DNA of 64,000 nucleotides from DAMCZI01 sp032095175. GTDB lineage: Bacteria > Bacillota > Clostridia > Clostridiales > Caloramatoraceae. The stretch lies in NCBI GenBank assembly GCA_032095175.1, contig DAMCZI010000025.1:1-64000 (forward strand). The letters are read 5' to 3'. The position numbers and the translations under genes were made by a program. This document shows, one piece after another, positions 16,187-24,657 of the stretch; position 1 is the first letter of the stretch; every line of letters begins with the position of its first letter. The notes below the pieces were generated by a model, which ran no database searches, was not told the DNA's origin, and saw only the letters and a list, made by a program, of their open reading frames with translations.

Positions 16187-16903
16187 ATGAACAAATCAAA
16201 AAAGATAGCAGCCATAGTTGTTTTTTCACTTTTAGTTTTGTCCTTTTTAGGTTGCAGTAGAAAGGTTACAGGCAGCAAGGAAGCTGACAATGGACTTAAT
16301 TCATTTAATGAAATTGTAAAAACATACCCAGAAAATAAAGGCTTCCACAGTGCATTACAGCATTGGGGCTTTAAACTTCCAACTGGTGAAAAGTTTGAGT
16401 GGAGCAAGGATATGTCTGCAAATAAAGCAGATTTTGCAATGGTAGTTTTATCTGACCCATTGATTAAAGCAGGACTTGATGTCAGCAAGTTAGATCAAAA
16501 TGAATGGATATATAAACCAGCTGAGAGAGAAGAGGGACAGGATCTGCCTAATCGTTTAATAAAACCATATAACATAAGCGATAAAAAGGAAGCATCTAAT
16601 GGATCAGAGGATTCAATGAGAAGATTATTGAAGGCAGATCCTAAAATAATAAAGTACCATAAAGAGCAGCAGCATTATAGATTGACACTTGGAGAAGGAA
16701 ATGAAGTGCAGTGGACAGAAAAATCAGGAATAAACGATGCGGATATGATATTTGTGCTTAAAGCAGAACCTTTAGTAAAAGCAGGCCTTGATGTAAATAA
16801 GCTTGAAGGCAGTGGTTGGGTATTTAGGAGAGCAAGTAAGGATAATATGGGGATGGGAGAGAATCCAGATCAAATTATAAAAATATTTGATATAAAGAAA
16901 TAA
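16187..16903 (+). CDS. Lipoprotein with two tandem copies of an unknown domain
   Basis: A 238-residue exported lipoprotein: hydrophobic leader ending in the lipobox FLGC (residues 20-23). The mature part is an internal duplication: ADFAMVVLSDPLIKAGLDVS..NEWIYKP in copy one matches ADMIFVLKAEPLVKAGLDVN..SGWVFRR in copy two, and each copy ends with a lysine-rich IIKxxxIxxKK stretch. No known domain is recognised. The ATG follows AAAGGAG. It lies 93 bp before copA, so a link to metal handling is possible but unproven: a hairpin-like sequence separates them. Confidence 0.7.
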   Translation: MNKSKKIAAIVVFSLLVLSFLGCSRKVTGSKEADNGLNSFNEIVKTYPENKGFHSALQHWGFKLPTGEKFEWSKDMSANKADFAMVVLSDPLIKAGLDVSKLDQNEWIYKPAEREEGQDLPNRLIKPYNISDKKEASNGSEDSMRRLLKADPKIIKYHKEQQHYRLTLGEGNEVQWTEKSGINDADMIFVLKAEPLVKAGLDVNKLEGSGWVFRRASKDNMGMGENPDQIIKIFDIKK

Positions 16904-16921
16904 TTTTTTTTTGATTCAGAG

Positions 16922-16942
16922 ACACCCCAGGAGGGTGGGGTG
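16922..16942. promoter_or_regulatory. G/C-rich palindrome before copA, CsoR-operator-like
   Basis: ACACCCCAGGAGGGTGGGGT has the CACCCC/GGGGTG inverted arms typical of copper-responsive CsoR operators and stands out in AT-rich sequence. It lies 55 bp before the copA start, next to a possible -10 (TATGAT at 16944-16949). No csoR gene is in the window. It could instead act as a weak terminator of the preceding lipoprotein gene, but no T-run follows. Confidence 0.4.
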
Positions 16943-16995
16943 CTATGATATTTCAATTGATAAAATAGATAAAAGTTGATAAAGAGGTGTATAGA

Positions 16996-19452
16996 TTGGA
17001 AAAGAGTCTTAAAATAGAAGGAATGACCTGTGCAGCTTGTGCCAAAGCAGTAGAAAGAGCGGTCAAGAGATTGCAGGGGATTAATGAAGCGAATGTAAAT
17101 TTTGCAACAGAGAAACTTAATATTAATTTTGATGAAATAAAGGTATCCATACAGGATATTCAAGCTGCAATTGAAAAATCAGGGTATAAAGCTGTTATAG
17201 AGTCTAGTGTAAAATCACTTAAGATAGAAGGTATGACCTGTGCAGCCTGTGCGAAGACAATTGAAAGAGTTACAAAAAAGCTGGATGGAGTTATAGAATC
17301 AAATGTAAATTTTGCGACAGAAAAATTAAGTATAAGCTATGATCCTTCAAAAATCAGAGTTTTAGATATAAAAAAGGCAGTAGAAAAGTCAGGTTACAAG
17401 GCTTTTGAGGAAGAAACTGCAGTTGATACAGATAAGGAAAAAAAGGAAAAAGAAATAAAGCTGCTTTGGAAAAAATTCATTGTATCACTGATTTTCAGTG
17501 CACCTTTACTTGTTATTACTATGGGTCATATGTTCGGAGAACCAATTGGATTTAAACTTCCAGAGATTATAGATCCAATGATTAACCCAAGAACATTTGG
17601 TATAGTGCAGCTTGTTCTAGTTTTACCTGTTATGATAGCAGGCTACAAATTCTTTACAGTAGGCTTTAAAGCTCTATTAAGAAGAAGCCCTAATATGGAC
17701 TCACTAATTGCAATGGGTACTTCTGCAGCTTTTCTATATGGATTATTTGCTATTTTCCAAATTTATAAAGGAAATACGGATTATGCTTATGATTTATATT
17801 TTGAATCAGCAGCAGTTATTATAACTCTTATAACTCTTGGTAAATACCTGGAGGCAGTCACTAAAGGAAAAACTTCTGAAGCTATCAAAAAACTTATGGG
17901 ACTTGCTCCTAAAACTGCCATTATTATAAGAGATGGAAAGGAAATAGAGATGCCTATAGAAGAAGTGGAGGTAGGCGATATAATCGTTGTTAAACCAGGT
18001 GAGAAGATGCCTGTAGATGGTGAAGTTATAGAGGGAATAACATCAGTTGATGAATCAATGCTTACTGGAGAGAGTATACCAGTTGAAAAGAGCATCGGAG
18101 ATAGGATAATTGGTGCAAGTATGAATAAGAACGGTACAATAAAATATAAGGCTACAAGAGTTGGTAAAGATACAGCTTTGGCTCAAATAATTAAGCTGGT
18201 TGAAGATGCCCAAGGCTCTAAGGCGCCAATTGCAAAATTAGCAGATATAATTTCAGGTTATTTCGTTCCAGTAGTTATTACAATTGCAATTGTTTCAGCC
18301 TTTGCCTGGTACTTCTTTGGTGGTGAAACTGGAGTTTTTGCCTTAACCATATTTATCTCTGTTCTTGTAATTGCATGTCCTTGTGCTTTAGGACTTGCAA
18401 CTCCAACTGCTATCATGGTTGGTACTGGTAAGGGCGCAGAGTATGGGGTATTGATTAAGAGTGGTGCTGCATTAGAAACAGCTCATAGGATAAAGACAAT
18501 AGTATTTGATAAAACAGGTACAATTACTGAAGGGAAACCCAAGGTTACAGATGTGGTTGTTAATAATGGTATACTGGAAGATGAATTATTACAATTAGCT
18601 GCATCAGCAGAAAAAGGATCAGAGCATCCACTTGGAGAAGCGATAGTTAAAGGTGCAGAAGAAAAGGGGTTAGAGTTTAAGAAACTTGATTTCTTTAAGG
18701 CAATACCAGGTCATGGTATTGAAGTTAAAATAGATGGCAAGGATATTTTGCTTGGAAATAAAAAGCTTTTGGTTGAAAATAAAATATCCTTAGTAAAATT
18801 TGAGGAGACATCAAATAAGCTTGCTAGAGAAGGTAAGACACCAATGTATGTAGCGATTGATAACAAAGTTGCTGGTATTATAGCTGTTGCTGACACAGTT
18901 AAGGAAAACAGTAAAAAAGCAATTGAAAAACTTCATAAGATGGGAATAGAAGTTGCAATGATTACAGGTGACAACAAGAGAACTGCAGAAGCAATAGCTA
19001 AGCAAGTGGGAATAGATAGGATATTGGCTGAGGTTCTCCCTCAAGACAAAGCGAATGAGGTTAAAAAGCTTCAGGTGGAAGGTAAAAAAGTAGCCATGGT
19101 TGGTGATGGAATAAATGATGCTCCAGCTTTAGCTCAGGCAGACATCGGTATAGCAATAGGTTCTGGTACTGATGTTGCAATGGAATCTGCAGATATAGTT
19201 CTTATGAGAAGTGATTTAATGGATGTGCCAACTGCAATACAATTAAGTAAAAAAACTATATTAAATATAAAAGAAAACTTATTTTGGGCATTTGGGTATA
19301 ATACATTAGGTATACCTGTAGCTATGGGGATATTGTACATCTTTGGAGGCCCGCTTTTAAACCCAATTATTGCAGCAGCAGCTATGAGCTTCAGCTCAGT
19401 TTCAGTATTACTAAATGCATTAAGACTAAAGGGTTTTAAGCCAGCTAAATAA
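16996..19452 (+). CDS. copA: Copper-translocating P1B-type ATPase
   Basis: This ATP-driven Cu(I) exporter has two N-terminal heavy-metal-associated domains (GMTCAAC at residues 9-15 and about 80-86), transmembrane helices, the actuator TGES, the ion-binding CPC (Cys461-Pro-Cys463), the phosphorylated DKTGT (Asp505), SEHPLG and GDGIND. The CPC plus C-terminal YN and MSFSS motifs fit Cu+ rather than Zn/Cd. TTG 16996 has AGAGGTG at ideal spacing; the frame also opens at GTG 16987, which overlaps that site. The product is 818 residues. copZ follows 35 bp later. Confidence 0.96.
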   Translation: MEKSLKIEGMTCAACAKAVERAVKRLQGINEANVNFATEKLNINFDEIKVSIQDIQAAIEKSGYKAVIESSVKSLKIEGMTCAACAKTIERVTKKLDGVIESNVNFATEKLSISYDPSKIRVLDIKKAVEKSGYKAFEEETAVDTDKEKKEKEIKLLWKKFIVSLIFSAPLLVITMGHMFGEPIGFKLPEIIDPMINPRTFGIVQLVLVLPVMIAGYKFFTVGFKALLRRSPNMDSLIAMGTSAAFLYGLFAIFQIYKGNTDYAYDLYFESAAVIITLITLGKYLEAVTKGKTSEAIKKLMGLAPKTAIIIRDGKEIEMPIEEVEVGDIIVVKPGEKMPVDGEVIEGITSVDESMLTGESIPVEKSIGDRIIGASMNKNGTIKYKATRVGKDTALAQIIKLVEDAQGSKAPIAKLADIISGYFVPVVITIAIVSAFAWYFFGGETGVFALTIFISVLVIACPCALGLATPTAIMVGTGKGAEYGVLIKSGAALETAHRIKTIVFDKTGTITEGKPKVTDVVVNNGILEDELLQLAASAEKGSEHPLGEAIVKGAEEKGLEFKKLDFFKAIPGHGIEVKIDGKDILLGNKKLLVENKISLVKFEETSNKLAREGKTPMYVAIDNKVAGIIAVADTVKENSKKAIEKLHKMGIEVAMITGDNKRTAEAIAKQVGIDRILAEVLPQDKANEVKKLQVEGKKVAMVGDGINDAPALAQADIGIAIGSGTDVAMESADIVLMRSDLMDVPTAIQLSKKTILNIKENLFWAFGYNTLGIPVAMGILYIFGGPLLNPIIAAAAMSFSSVSVLLNALRLKGFKPAK

Positions 19453-19487
19453 AATATATTAATATATTAATTATAGGAGAAATAAAA

Positions 19488-19703
19488 ATGAAAAAGAGAA
19501 TATTAATTGATGGAATGAGTTGTGAACACTGTGTTAATCATGTTAAGGAGGCATTAAGCCAGCTTAATGGAGTAGCTAGTGTTGATGTAAATCTAAAAGA
19601 AAAATATGCTATTCTAGATACAAATATTGATGTAAAGGATGAAGATATTAAATTAGCTATTGATGACGCTGGGTATGAGGCAGTAGGAATAGAAGCATTA
19701 TAA
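19488..19703 (+). CDS. copZ: Copper chaperone CopZ-type HMA protein
   Basis: A 71-residue single heavy-metal-associated domain with the metal loop GMSCEHC and the usual length. CopZ proteins carry Cu(I) in the cytosol to CopA. It follows copA by 35 bp with its own AGGAG site and precedes a terminator, so copA-copZ form an operon. The loop has Ser and His-adjacent Cys rather than TCAAC, typical of CopZ. Confidence 0.93.
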   Translation: MKKRILIDGMSCEHCVNHVKEALSQLNGVASVDVNLKEKYAILDTNIDVKDEDIKLAIDDAGYEAVGIEAL

Positions 19704-19713
19704 GCAAATGAAT

Positions 19714-19755
19714 GGGCTGTTGTACTAATTAAATAGTGCGATGGCTCTTTTCTTA
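19714..19755 (+). terminator. Terminator of copAZ
   Basis: A 13-bp stem with several G-U pairs (19714-19726 with 19735-19747) and an 8-base loop is followed by TTTTCTTAT. Confidence 0.6.
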
Positions 19756-19980
19756 TGGGTTTTAGCCTGTTGAACCCGAGATAGCAGGCGAAGCAATAAA
19801 CTGCTTACAGCGTGGGTGGGTACGATTGAGAGAACAAAGTGAAAGGGGTGTCGCACAACCTCTATTTCCAAGTGCCTGTTACCTAGAAAATAAAGCATAA
19901 TCTTTCTTTGTGCGACAACCCCAAGTAACAGAGGCTCATAGCCTCAAAGCAAGCCACCCGCTAGACGGGTGGCCATGATT
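19754..19980 (+). mobile_element. Orphan IS200/IS605 right end / omegaRNA-like relic
   Basis: Between copZ and the leftward gene lies a structured, comparatively GC-rich stretch with no ORF. It contains AGCCTGTTGAACCCGAG, GCTTACAGCGTGGGTGGG, a stem of GGGGT-GTCGCAC with GTGCGAC-ACCCC (19837-19922) and a terminal perfect hairpin GCCACCCG/CGGGTGGC (about 19956-19975) followed by CATGATTA. This layout recalls the omegaRNA and right-end hairpin downstream of tnpB in IS605-type elements, but no tnpB or tnpA is present. The stem loop carries the CAAGTGCCTGTTACCT repeat. Assignment is by resemblance. Confidence 0.45.
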
Positions 19981-19984
19981 AGTT

Positions 19985-21805
19985 TTATCTAATATATTTA
20001 TCTTTTATTATCTCTGTATCTGCATTCTTTAAGTCATCAACAACTTCGATTACTCCTATAATTGAATCATCCTTAAGTATTGCATAGCTGCCAGCACTAG
20101 GAGGATTAAAAGTCACTTCATTTAAACCCTTTTTAGCAGTAAATGAGCTAATATCTTTTCCATTACTTATATCTGTAATAAAATATTTTCCTTCAGCATT
20201 ATCAAAGGCATTTAAATCAAATGTAAGTTTTGTACTTAGACCATTGTTTGTAACAATGATTAATGGTTGTAGTTCGTATCCAATTCCCTTAAATGCTGCA
20301 TTTTGATTTTTCCCAGCCACTGTGGCTTTCTTCACTAATTGCTCTGTTGGAACTTTAGAGATATCATCACCGTAGATACTTGGTTTCCTTGGAGCATCAG
20401 AAGATTCATCAATTGGTCTTGCACAGCAACTTGGTCCAGTGCTTGGGGGAGGCAGGGATGAATCATTCTTTGAAGTATCTACAGTATTAAGATCATCTAC
20501 AACCTTTATTACCCCTCTTATCATACCCATCCAGCAGCTAAAGTTTATATCTTCATCTTTAGGAGTAAACTCTATAATGTTTTCTCCTTTTTCTAGTTCA
20601 TATTCTTTATCGCTTATGGACGGTGCTACAATTGCGTTGTTACAAGTGTTAAGTTGTTCTCCATTAATTATCCATTTTACAGGCATATCCTTTTGAACAT
20701 AGAAGGCATTTGGAGTGTATCCTCTATTATCCGCAGTCATATTTATTATTTGAACTCCATCCTTTATAGTGGCCTTAGTAACATTTGTATTAGCTAAACC
20801 ATTTGAACCACCTAATAAACCTCTTGTACTGTTGGTAAGCGTTGATAATGGGTTAATGTTTATTCCAGCTAAGGCAAAGCCTCTGTTTCCCATAATTAAA
20901 CCAAGAATGATTATAAGCACTCCACTAAATTTAAGTATTTTTTTAGTATAGCCTTTACTTAATAGCCCAGATAATGCGCCAAAGGTTAGCATAAGAGGCA
21001 CTGTTCCTATAGAAAACATGAACATGGATAAGGCGCCTTTAAATGCACTACCTGTACCAAGTGCAAATAATTGCATAGTTTGAAGGGGACCACATGGCAT
21101 AAAACCATTTAAGATACCAACTATAAAGGGAGAGCTAGATTTATTTTTTGCTTTACAAACGCTAATAGGTAACTTAATATTAAACTTTCTAAAAATACTG
21201 AAGCCTGCCATATTAAATCCCATCATTATCATAAAAATACCAGCAAATATTTGCAATGCGGCTTTTGCAGTAATTGATAATGAAAATACTGAACCAAGGG
21301 CACCTACTATTCCGCCTAAAATAGTATATGATATAACTCTACCTAAATTGTACAAAAGTGATGGCTTGATAGCTTCAAGCTTACTCTTGCTTTCCCCTGA
21401 CAAGCTTTGAGAAAGCATAATTCCACCACACATACCTACGCAGTGAATAGAAGTAAGAACTCCAACAATGAATAGAACAGCATAGGAAGCATTGGCAAGC
21501 TTTGCCTCCATATCAAAACCGCTGGTTTTTAAGCCAAGCAACATTACAGTTGCAACTATTATAAGTATTCCCATAAACTTATAACTATTTGAACTCTGGG
21601 TACTGTAGCCAGCAGTTCTTATAGCAGATTTAATCTGAGATAAATTACATAATTCATCATCATAATCAACTACTACAAACTGTCCACTGTAACTAGCTTT
21701 AACATTTAATACTCCATGTAATTTTTTAATAGCTTTTTCTACTCGAGCTTCACAGGATGTGCAGGTCATTTCATATACATTAATTTTTTCTTTTCTAATA
21801 CCCAT
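19985..21805 (-). CDS. HMA / TauE-SafE-like membrane / cupredoxin fusion protein
   Basis: A 606-residue membrane protein, probably handling copper. Residues 1-75 are an HMA domain with MTCTSC; about 80-330 is a multi-span domain of the sulfite-exporter/DsbD-like type (SIHCVGMCGG and NGFMPCGPLQ with paired Cys in helices); about 350-440 is a cupredoxin-like domain ending with a Cu-ligand pattern NFSCWMGM; a linker with CC follows; residues 510-600 are a related beta domain lacking the Cys. Both beta domains end in G-V-I-x-V-V-D-D-L. ATG 21805 follows GAGGAGG. It is convergent with copAZ. The two beta domains point outside the cell. Confidence 0.85.
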   Translation of the reverse strand: MGIRKEKINVYEMTCTSCEARVEKAIKKLHGVLNVKASYSGQFVVVDYDDELCNLSQIKSAIRTAGYSTQSSNSYKFMGILIIVATVMLLGLKTSGFDMEAKLANASYAVLFIVGVLTSIHCVGMCGGIMLSQSLSGESKSKLEAIKPSLLYNLGRVISYTILGGIVGALGSVFSLSITAKAALQIFAGIFMIMMGFNMAGFSIFRKFNIKLPISVCKAKNKSSSPFIVGILNGFMPCGPLQTMQLFALGTGSAFKGALSMFMFSIGTVPLMLTFGALSGLLSKGYTKKILKFSGVLIIILGLIMGNRGFALAGININPLSTLTNSTRGLLGGSNGLANTNVTKATIKDGVQIINMTADNRGYTPNAFYVQKDMPVKWIINGEQLNTCNNAIVAPSISDKEYELEKGENIIEFTPKDEDINFSCWMGMIRGVIKVVDDLNTVDTSKNDSSLPPPSTGPSCCARPIDESSDAPRKPSIYGDDISKVPTEQLVKKATVAGKNQNAAFKGIGYELQPLIIVTNNGLSTKLTFDLNAFDNAEGKYFITDISNGKDISSFTAKKGLNEVTFNPPSAGSYAILKDDSIIGVIEVVDDLKNADTEIIKDKYIR

Positions 21806-22268
21806 AAGCTTCCTCCTCATTAATTTTTTAATTTTTTTAGCAAGTAAAATTTACAATCTTATTTAACCATAAACCTCCTTATATGTAGTTTTTTAATCTT
21901 CAGATTCCATTCAGTATAATTTGCTTTAATTACACATTTATTAAATGTAAGCTGTTTATAATGACAAAATTATATAAAAAAGTTGTGTTGATTATATAAA
22001 GATGAAGGCATGTAAAGTAAATAATTTATCGACAGTATGTATATAAAGTGTAAATTAAAGAGAAATTATAAAGCGTTTCTATGACTGTTAAGCAAATTTT
22101 TACTCTAGTAGATAGCAGAATGGGGAAATGGATTTCCTTGATTAATGAATCTTTTATTGATATATACCAGTAATTAACTTATAATCTATTTAATGAGTAT
22201 TTAGGGGATGTTAAATAACAGCAAAATATTATTGGGTAAGGGATATTTGTTTAACAGGGGGTTAGTGT
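21806..22268. other. Divergent intergenic region
   Basis: A 463-bp AT-rich spacer between the leftward fusion gene and the rightward iron-sulfur gene. It must hold both promoters, but I see no box pair, palindrome or ORF that I would defend. Confidence 0.4.
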
Positions 22269-23204
22269 ATGATTAATTTGTTAAAACAAGAAGCATTGAT
22301 ACATGGTGACAAGCTGCAAATTTTACCTATAAATTGCTTGCAAAAACTTAAAAGCGAGATTGATCTTTTCAAAAAAAATGAAGCATTAAATGGTTTTCAA
22401 GAATGGATTGTGAATGATCTATATAATTTTGAGATACCAAATGCTGAGTTTAACATTAAATCTATTATTATTGTCGCTGTTCCACATCCTTCATATGCAA
22501 GAGTAGAGTTTATAAGAAAAGGGAAAAAATATAATTTTATAAGTCTTATCATATCTGATTTTAGTAATACTAAAAAATATCTGAATGATTTTCTTACCCA
22601 AAAGGGTTATCATATAAAATCTGCAGTTAACCTGCCCTTGAAACGATTAGCTGCCCAAAGTGGGTTAGCAGTCTATGGCAGGAACAACATTTGCTATGTA
22701 GAGGGAATGGGCAGCTTTTTCTCATTTGATGCTTATTATTCGGACATGCCATGTGATAGTGATAATTGGACAGAAATGGGCCATGCGGATTTATGTGCTA
22801 ATTGTAATGTTTGCCTTAACAATTGCCCTACAGGAGCAATTAGGGAAGAAAGGTTTCTAATAGATAATGAGAGATGCTTATCCTATTTTAATGAGAATGC
22901 AGGAGAATTTCCACAATGGATGCCATTATCAGTGCACCACTGTTTATATGACTGCTTGAAATGCCAATTCAATTGTCCAATGAACAAAAAATATGTGAAT
23001 AATGTTATGGAATTAATTAAATTTAGTGAAGATGAAACTGATATGCTGTTATCAGGAAACTCTTTTGATACATTTCCATCTTCTCTTAGACAGAAATCAA
23101 AGATATTAAGTCTAGATAAGTGGCTTGATGCTATTCCAAGAAATTTAAAGATATTATTCGAGCTAAGTGACAATGCAGGGAAACCTACCTATCCAGAAAT
23201 TTAA
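22269..23204 (+). CDS. QueG-like 4Fe-4S double-cluster protein
   Basis: A 311-residue cytosolic iron-sulfur protein related to epoxyqueuosine reductase. Two ferredoxin-type clusters are clear: CANCNVCLNNCPTG (from about residue 177) and CLKCQFNCPM (about 229-238), with a further Cys in ERCLSYF. The N-terminal half (IIIVAVPHPSYARVEF, AAQSGLAVYGRNN) matches the QueG fold, where cobalamin binds, but the sequence differs enough that the tRNA-modifying activity is not assured. It starts at ATG after GGGGG. It may be a corrinoid or other redox protein. Single gene. Confidence 0.7.
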   Translation: MINLLKQEALIHGDKLQILPINCLQKLKSEIDLFKKNEALNGFQEWIVNDLYNFEIPNAEFNIKSIIIVAVPHPSYARVEFIRKGKKYNFISLIISDFSNTKKYLNDFLTQKGYHIKSAVNLPLKRLAAQSGLAVYGRNNICYVEGMGSFFSFDAYYSDMPCDSDNWTEMGHADLCANCNVCLNNCPTGAIREERFLIDNERCLSYFNENAGEFPQWMPLSVHHCLYDCLKCQFNCPMNKKYVNNVMELIKFSEDETDMLLSGNSFDTFPSSLRQKSKILSLDKWLDAIPRNLKILFELSDNAGKPTYPEI

Positions 23205-23508
23205 CTGTATTTATGTGATAGGAATGGTATGGATTTAAGGACTCCTGATGAGAAAATTACCTTATATCCTTTCTATATTTATTGATAGCTGTATTAACTA
23301 TTGTATGGGTGTTTACATTAAAAAAACAGCTTGTCTGATAGTAGAACAAAAGAGAATAGGACAATTACTAAGCGATTTGATACAGATAAGCAACTAGTAT
23401 TGTTTTAGTAAGGATTTTACTGTAAATATCCTGCACTAATAAGCAAGTAAAGTCGGGAGAGGTTGATTATTATTTGCTACCATATAAATAGAAAGGAGTT
23501 CGATAGTA
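23205..23508. other. Intergenic region, possible frameshifted small membrane-protein relic
   Basis: From the ATG at about 23248, MRKLPYIL joins, after a +1 shift, to FLYLLIAVLTIVWVFTL and a basic tail ending near 23338, which would make a one-helix membrane peptide. As it stands the frame is broken. Nothing else is seen before the next gene. Confidence 0.2.
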
Positions 23509-24375
23509 ATGGAATGGCTTAATGGTATGAGGATGGCTATTGACTATATTGAGGATAATCTAACAAATGATATCGATTTAAATGAAGTAGCAAAGAGGAC
23601 ATTCTGTTCTTCATTTCATTTCCAGCGTTTATTCTCGGTACTTATGGGTGTATCAGTAGGGGAATATATAAGGCGTAGAAGATTAACACTGGCTGCACAG
23701 GAATTGTTGTCAGAAAACAAAAGGATAATTGATGTTGCTCTTAAATATGGTTATGAATCTCCAGATGCCTTTACACGAGCATTCCAGAAGATGCATGGAT
23801 TAAGCCCTTCGGCAGCACGTGAGTCGGAGGTACAGCTTGTTGCATATCCACGAATTTCCTTTCAAATCATTTTAAAGGGAGGAATAGATATGGATTACAA
23901 AATTGTTGAAAAAGATGCATTTGAGGTAGTTGGTAAGGCAAAAAAGTTTTTAAACACAGATGACTCAACTGTAAAAGTACCAGAATTATGGGGTGAATGT
24001 GAGAAGAGCGGGTTATTGGGAAAACTATGCAAAGGAGAGGTTGGATCCGTTACAAGGGGGGAAACACTTGGTATATGCATAGGAGATAAAGAAGGATTCA
24101 CTTATGTAATAGGTGTTGAAAAAGGGGATGCAGAAATATCTGACGATTTTGATGTCATCACAATCCCTGCTTCAACCTGGGCTATATTTAAATCCATAGG
24201 ACCTATGCCAGGAGCAATTCAGGCTGCATGGAAGAAAATATATAAAGAGTGGTTTCCATCCACAGGATATGAACAGGCAGGTACTCCTGACCTTGAGGTT
24301 TATATGCCTGGTGATGTAGATAGTGAAAATTATTATTCAGAGATTTGGGTTCCAATCAAAAAGACGAAGAAGTAA
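23509..24375 (+). CDS. AraC-family regulator with GyrI-like effector domain
   Basis: A 288-residue regulator of the same architecture as those at 14973 and 62360: AraC-type double helix-turn-helix in the first 105 residues (EVAKRTFCSSFHFQRLFSVL, ALKYGYESPDAFTRAFQKMHG), then a GyrI-like ligand domain (about 125-288) ending YYSEIWVPIKK. The ATG follows AAAGGAG. It stands alone with a terminator and a two-hairpin repeat behind it. It probably senses a hydrophobic or cationic drug-like molecule, as the domain does elsewhere; the target genes are unknown. Confidence 0.92.
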   Translation: MEWLNGMRMAIDYIEDNLTNDIDLNEVAKRTFCSSFHFQRLFSVLMGVSVGEYIRRRRLTLAAQELLSENKRIIDVALKYGYESPDAFTRAFQKMHGLSPSAARESEVQLVAYPRISFQIILKGGIDMDYKIVEKDAFEVVGKAKKFLNTDDSTVKVPELWGECEKSGLLGKLCKGEVGSVTRGETLGICIGDKEGFTYVIGVEKGDAEISDDFDVITIPASTWAIFKSIGPMPGAIQAAWKKIYKEWFPSTGYEQAGTPDLEVYMPGDVDSENYYSEIWVPIKKTKK

Positions 24376-24386
24376 TATTGAGATAA

Positions 24387-24417
24387 GAGAGGGTGATTTT
24401 ATGCCCTTTCTTTTTTT
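24387..24417 (+). terminator. Terminator of the AraC/GyrI gene
   Basis: A GAGAGGG/CCCTTTC stem with a 10-base loop is followed by seven T residues. Confidence 0.8.
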
Positions 24418-24420
24418 ATA

Positions 24421-24525
24421 TATAAATCGCAATAAAGATTTTAATAATGTATATTGCGATTTATGAATCAAGGAATATGATTTTGCATAAATGATTAGGG
24501 TCGAGCAATGTAGAATCATTTATGC
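24421..24525. repeat. Two-hairpin dispersed repeat, complete copy
   Basis: The first hairpin pairs AAATCGCAAT with ATTGCGATTT (10 bp perfect); the second pairs GCATAAATGATT (24485-24496) with AATCATTTATGC (24514-24525), 12 bp perfect. The first 65 bases recur at 63935-64000 with one insertion and two substitutions. Non-coding. Confidence 0.75.
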
Positions 24526-24657
24526 GAAACATATAGATAAAATATAGTGTATAATGATGGTAGAAGATTAGGGTATATTATCTTACAATTGGAAATTATA
24601 TATACCACAATCATAACTACATGGCAGGAATCACTATAGTTTTCGAGGTGAATAGGG

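Noticed and set aside
23245..23340. Frameshifted small membrane protein
   Set aside because: It requires assuming a frameshift with no independent support; listed only as the content of the intergenic region.
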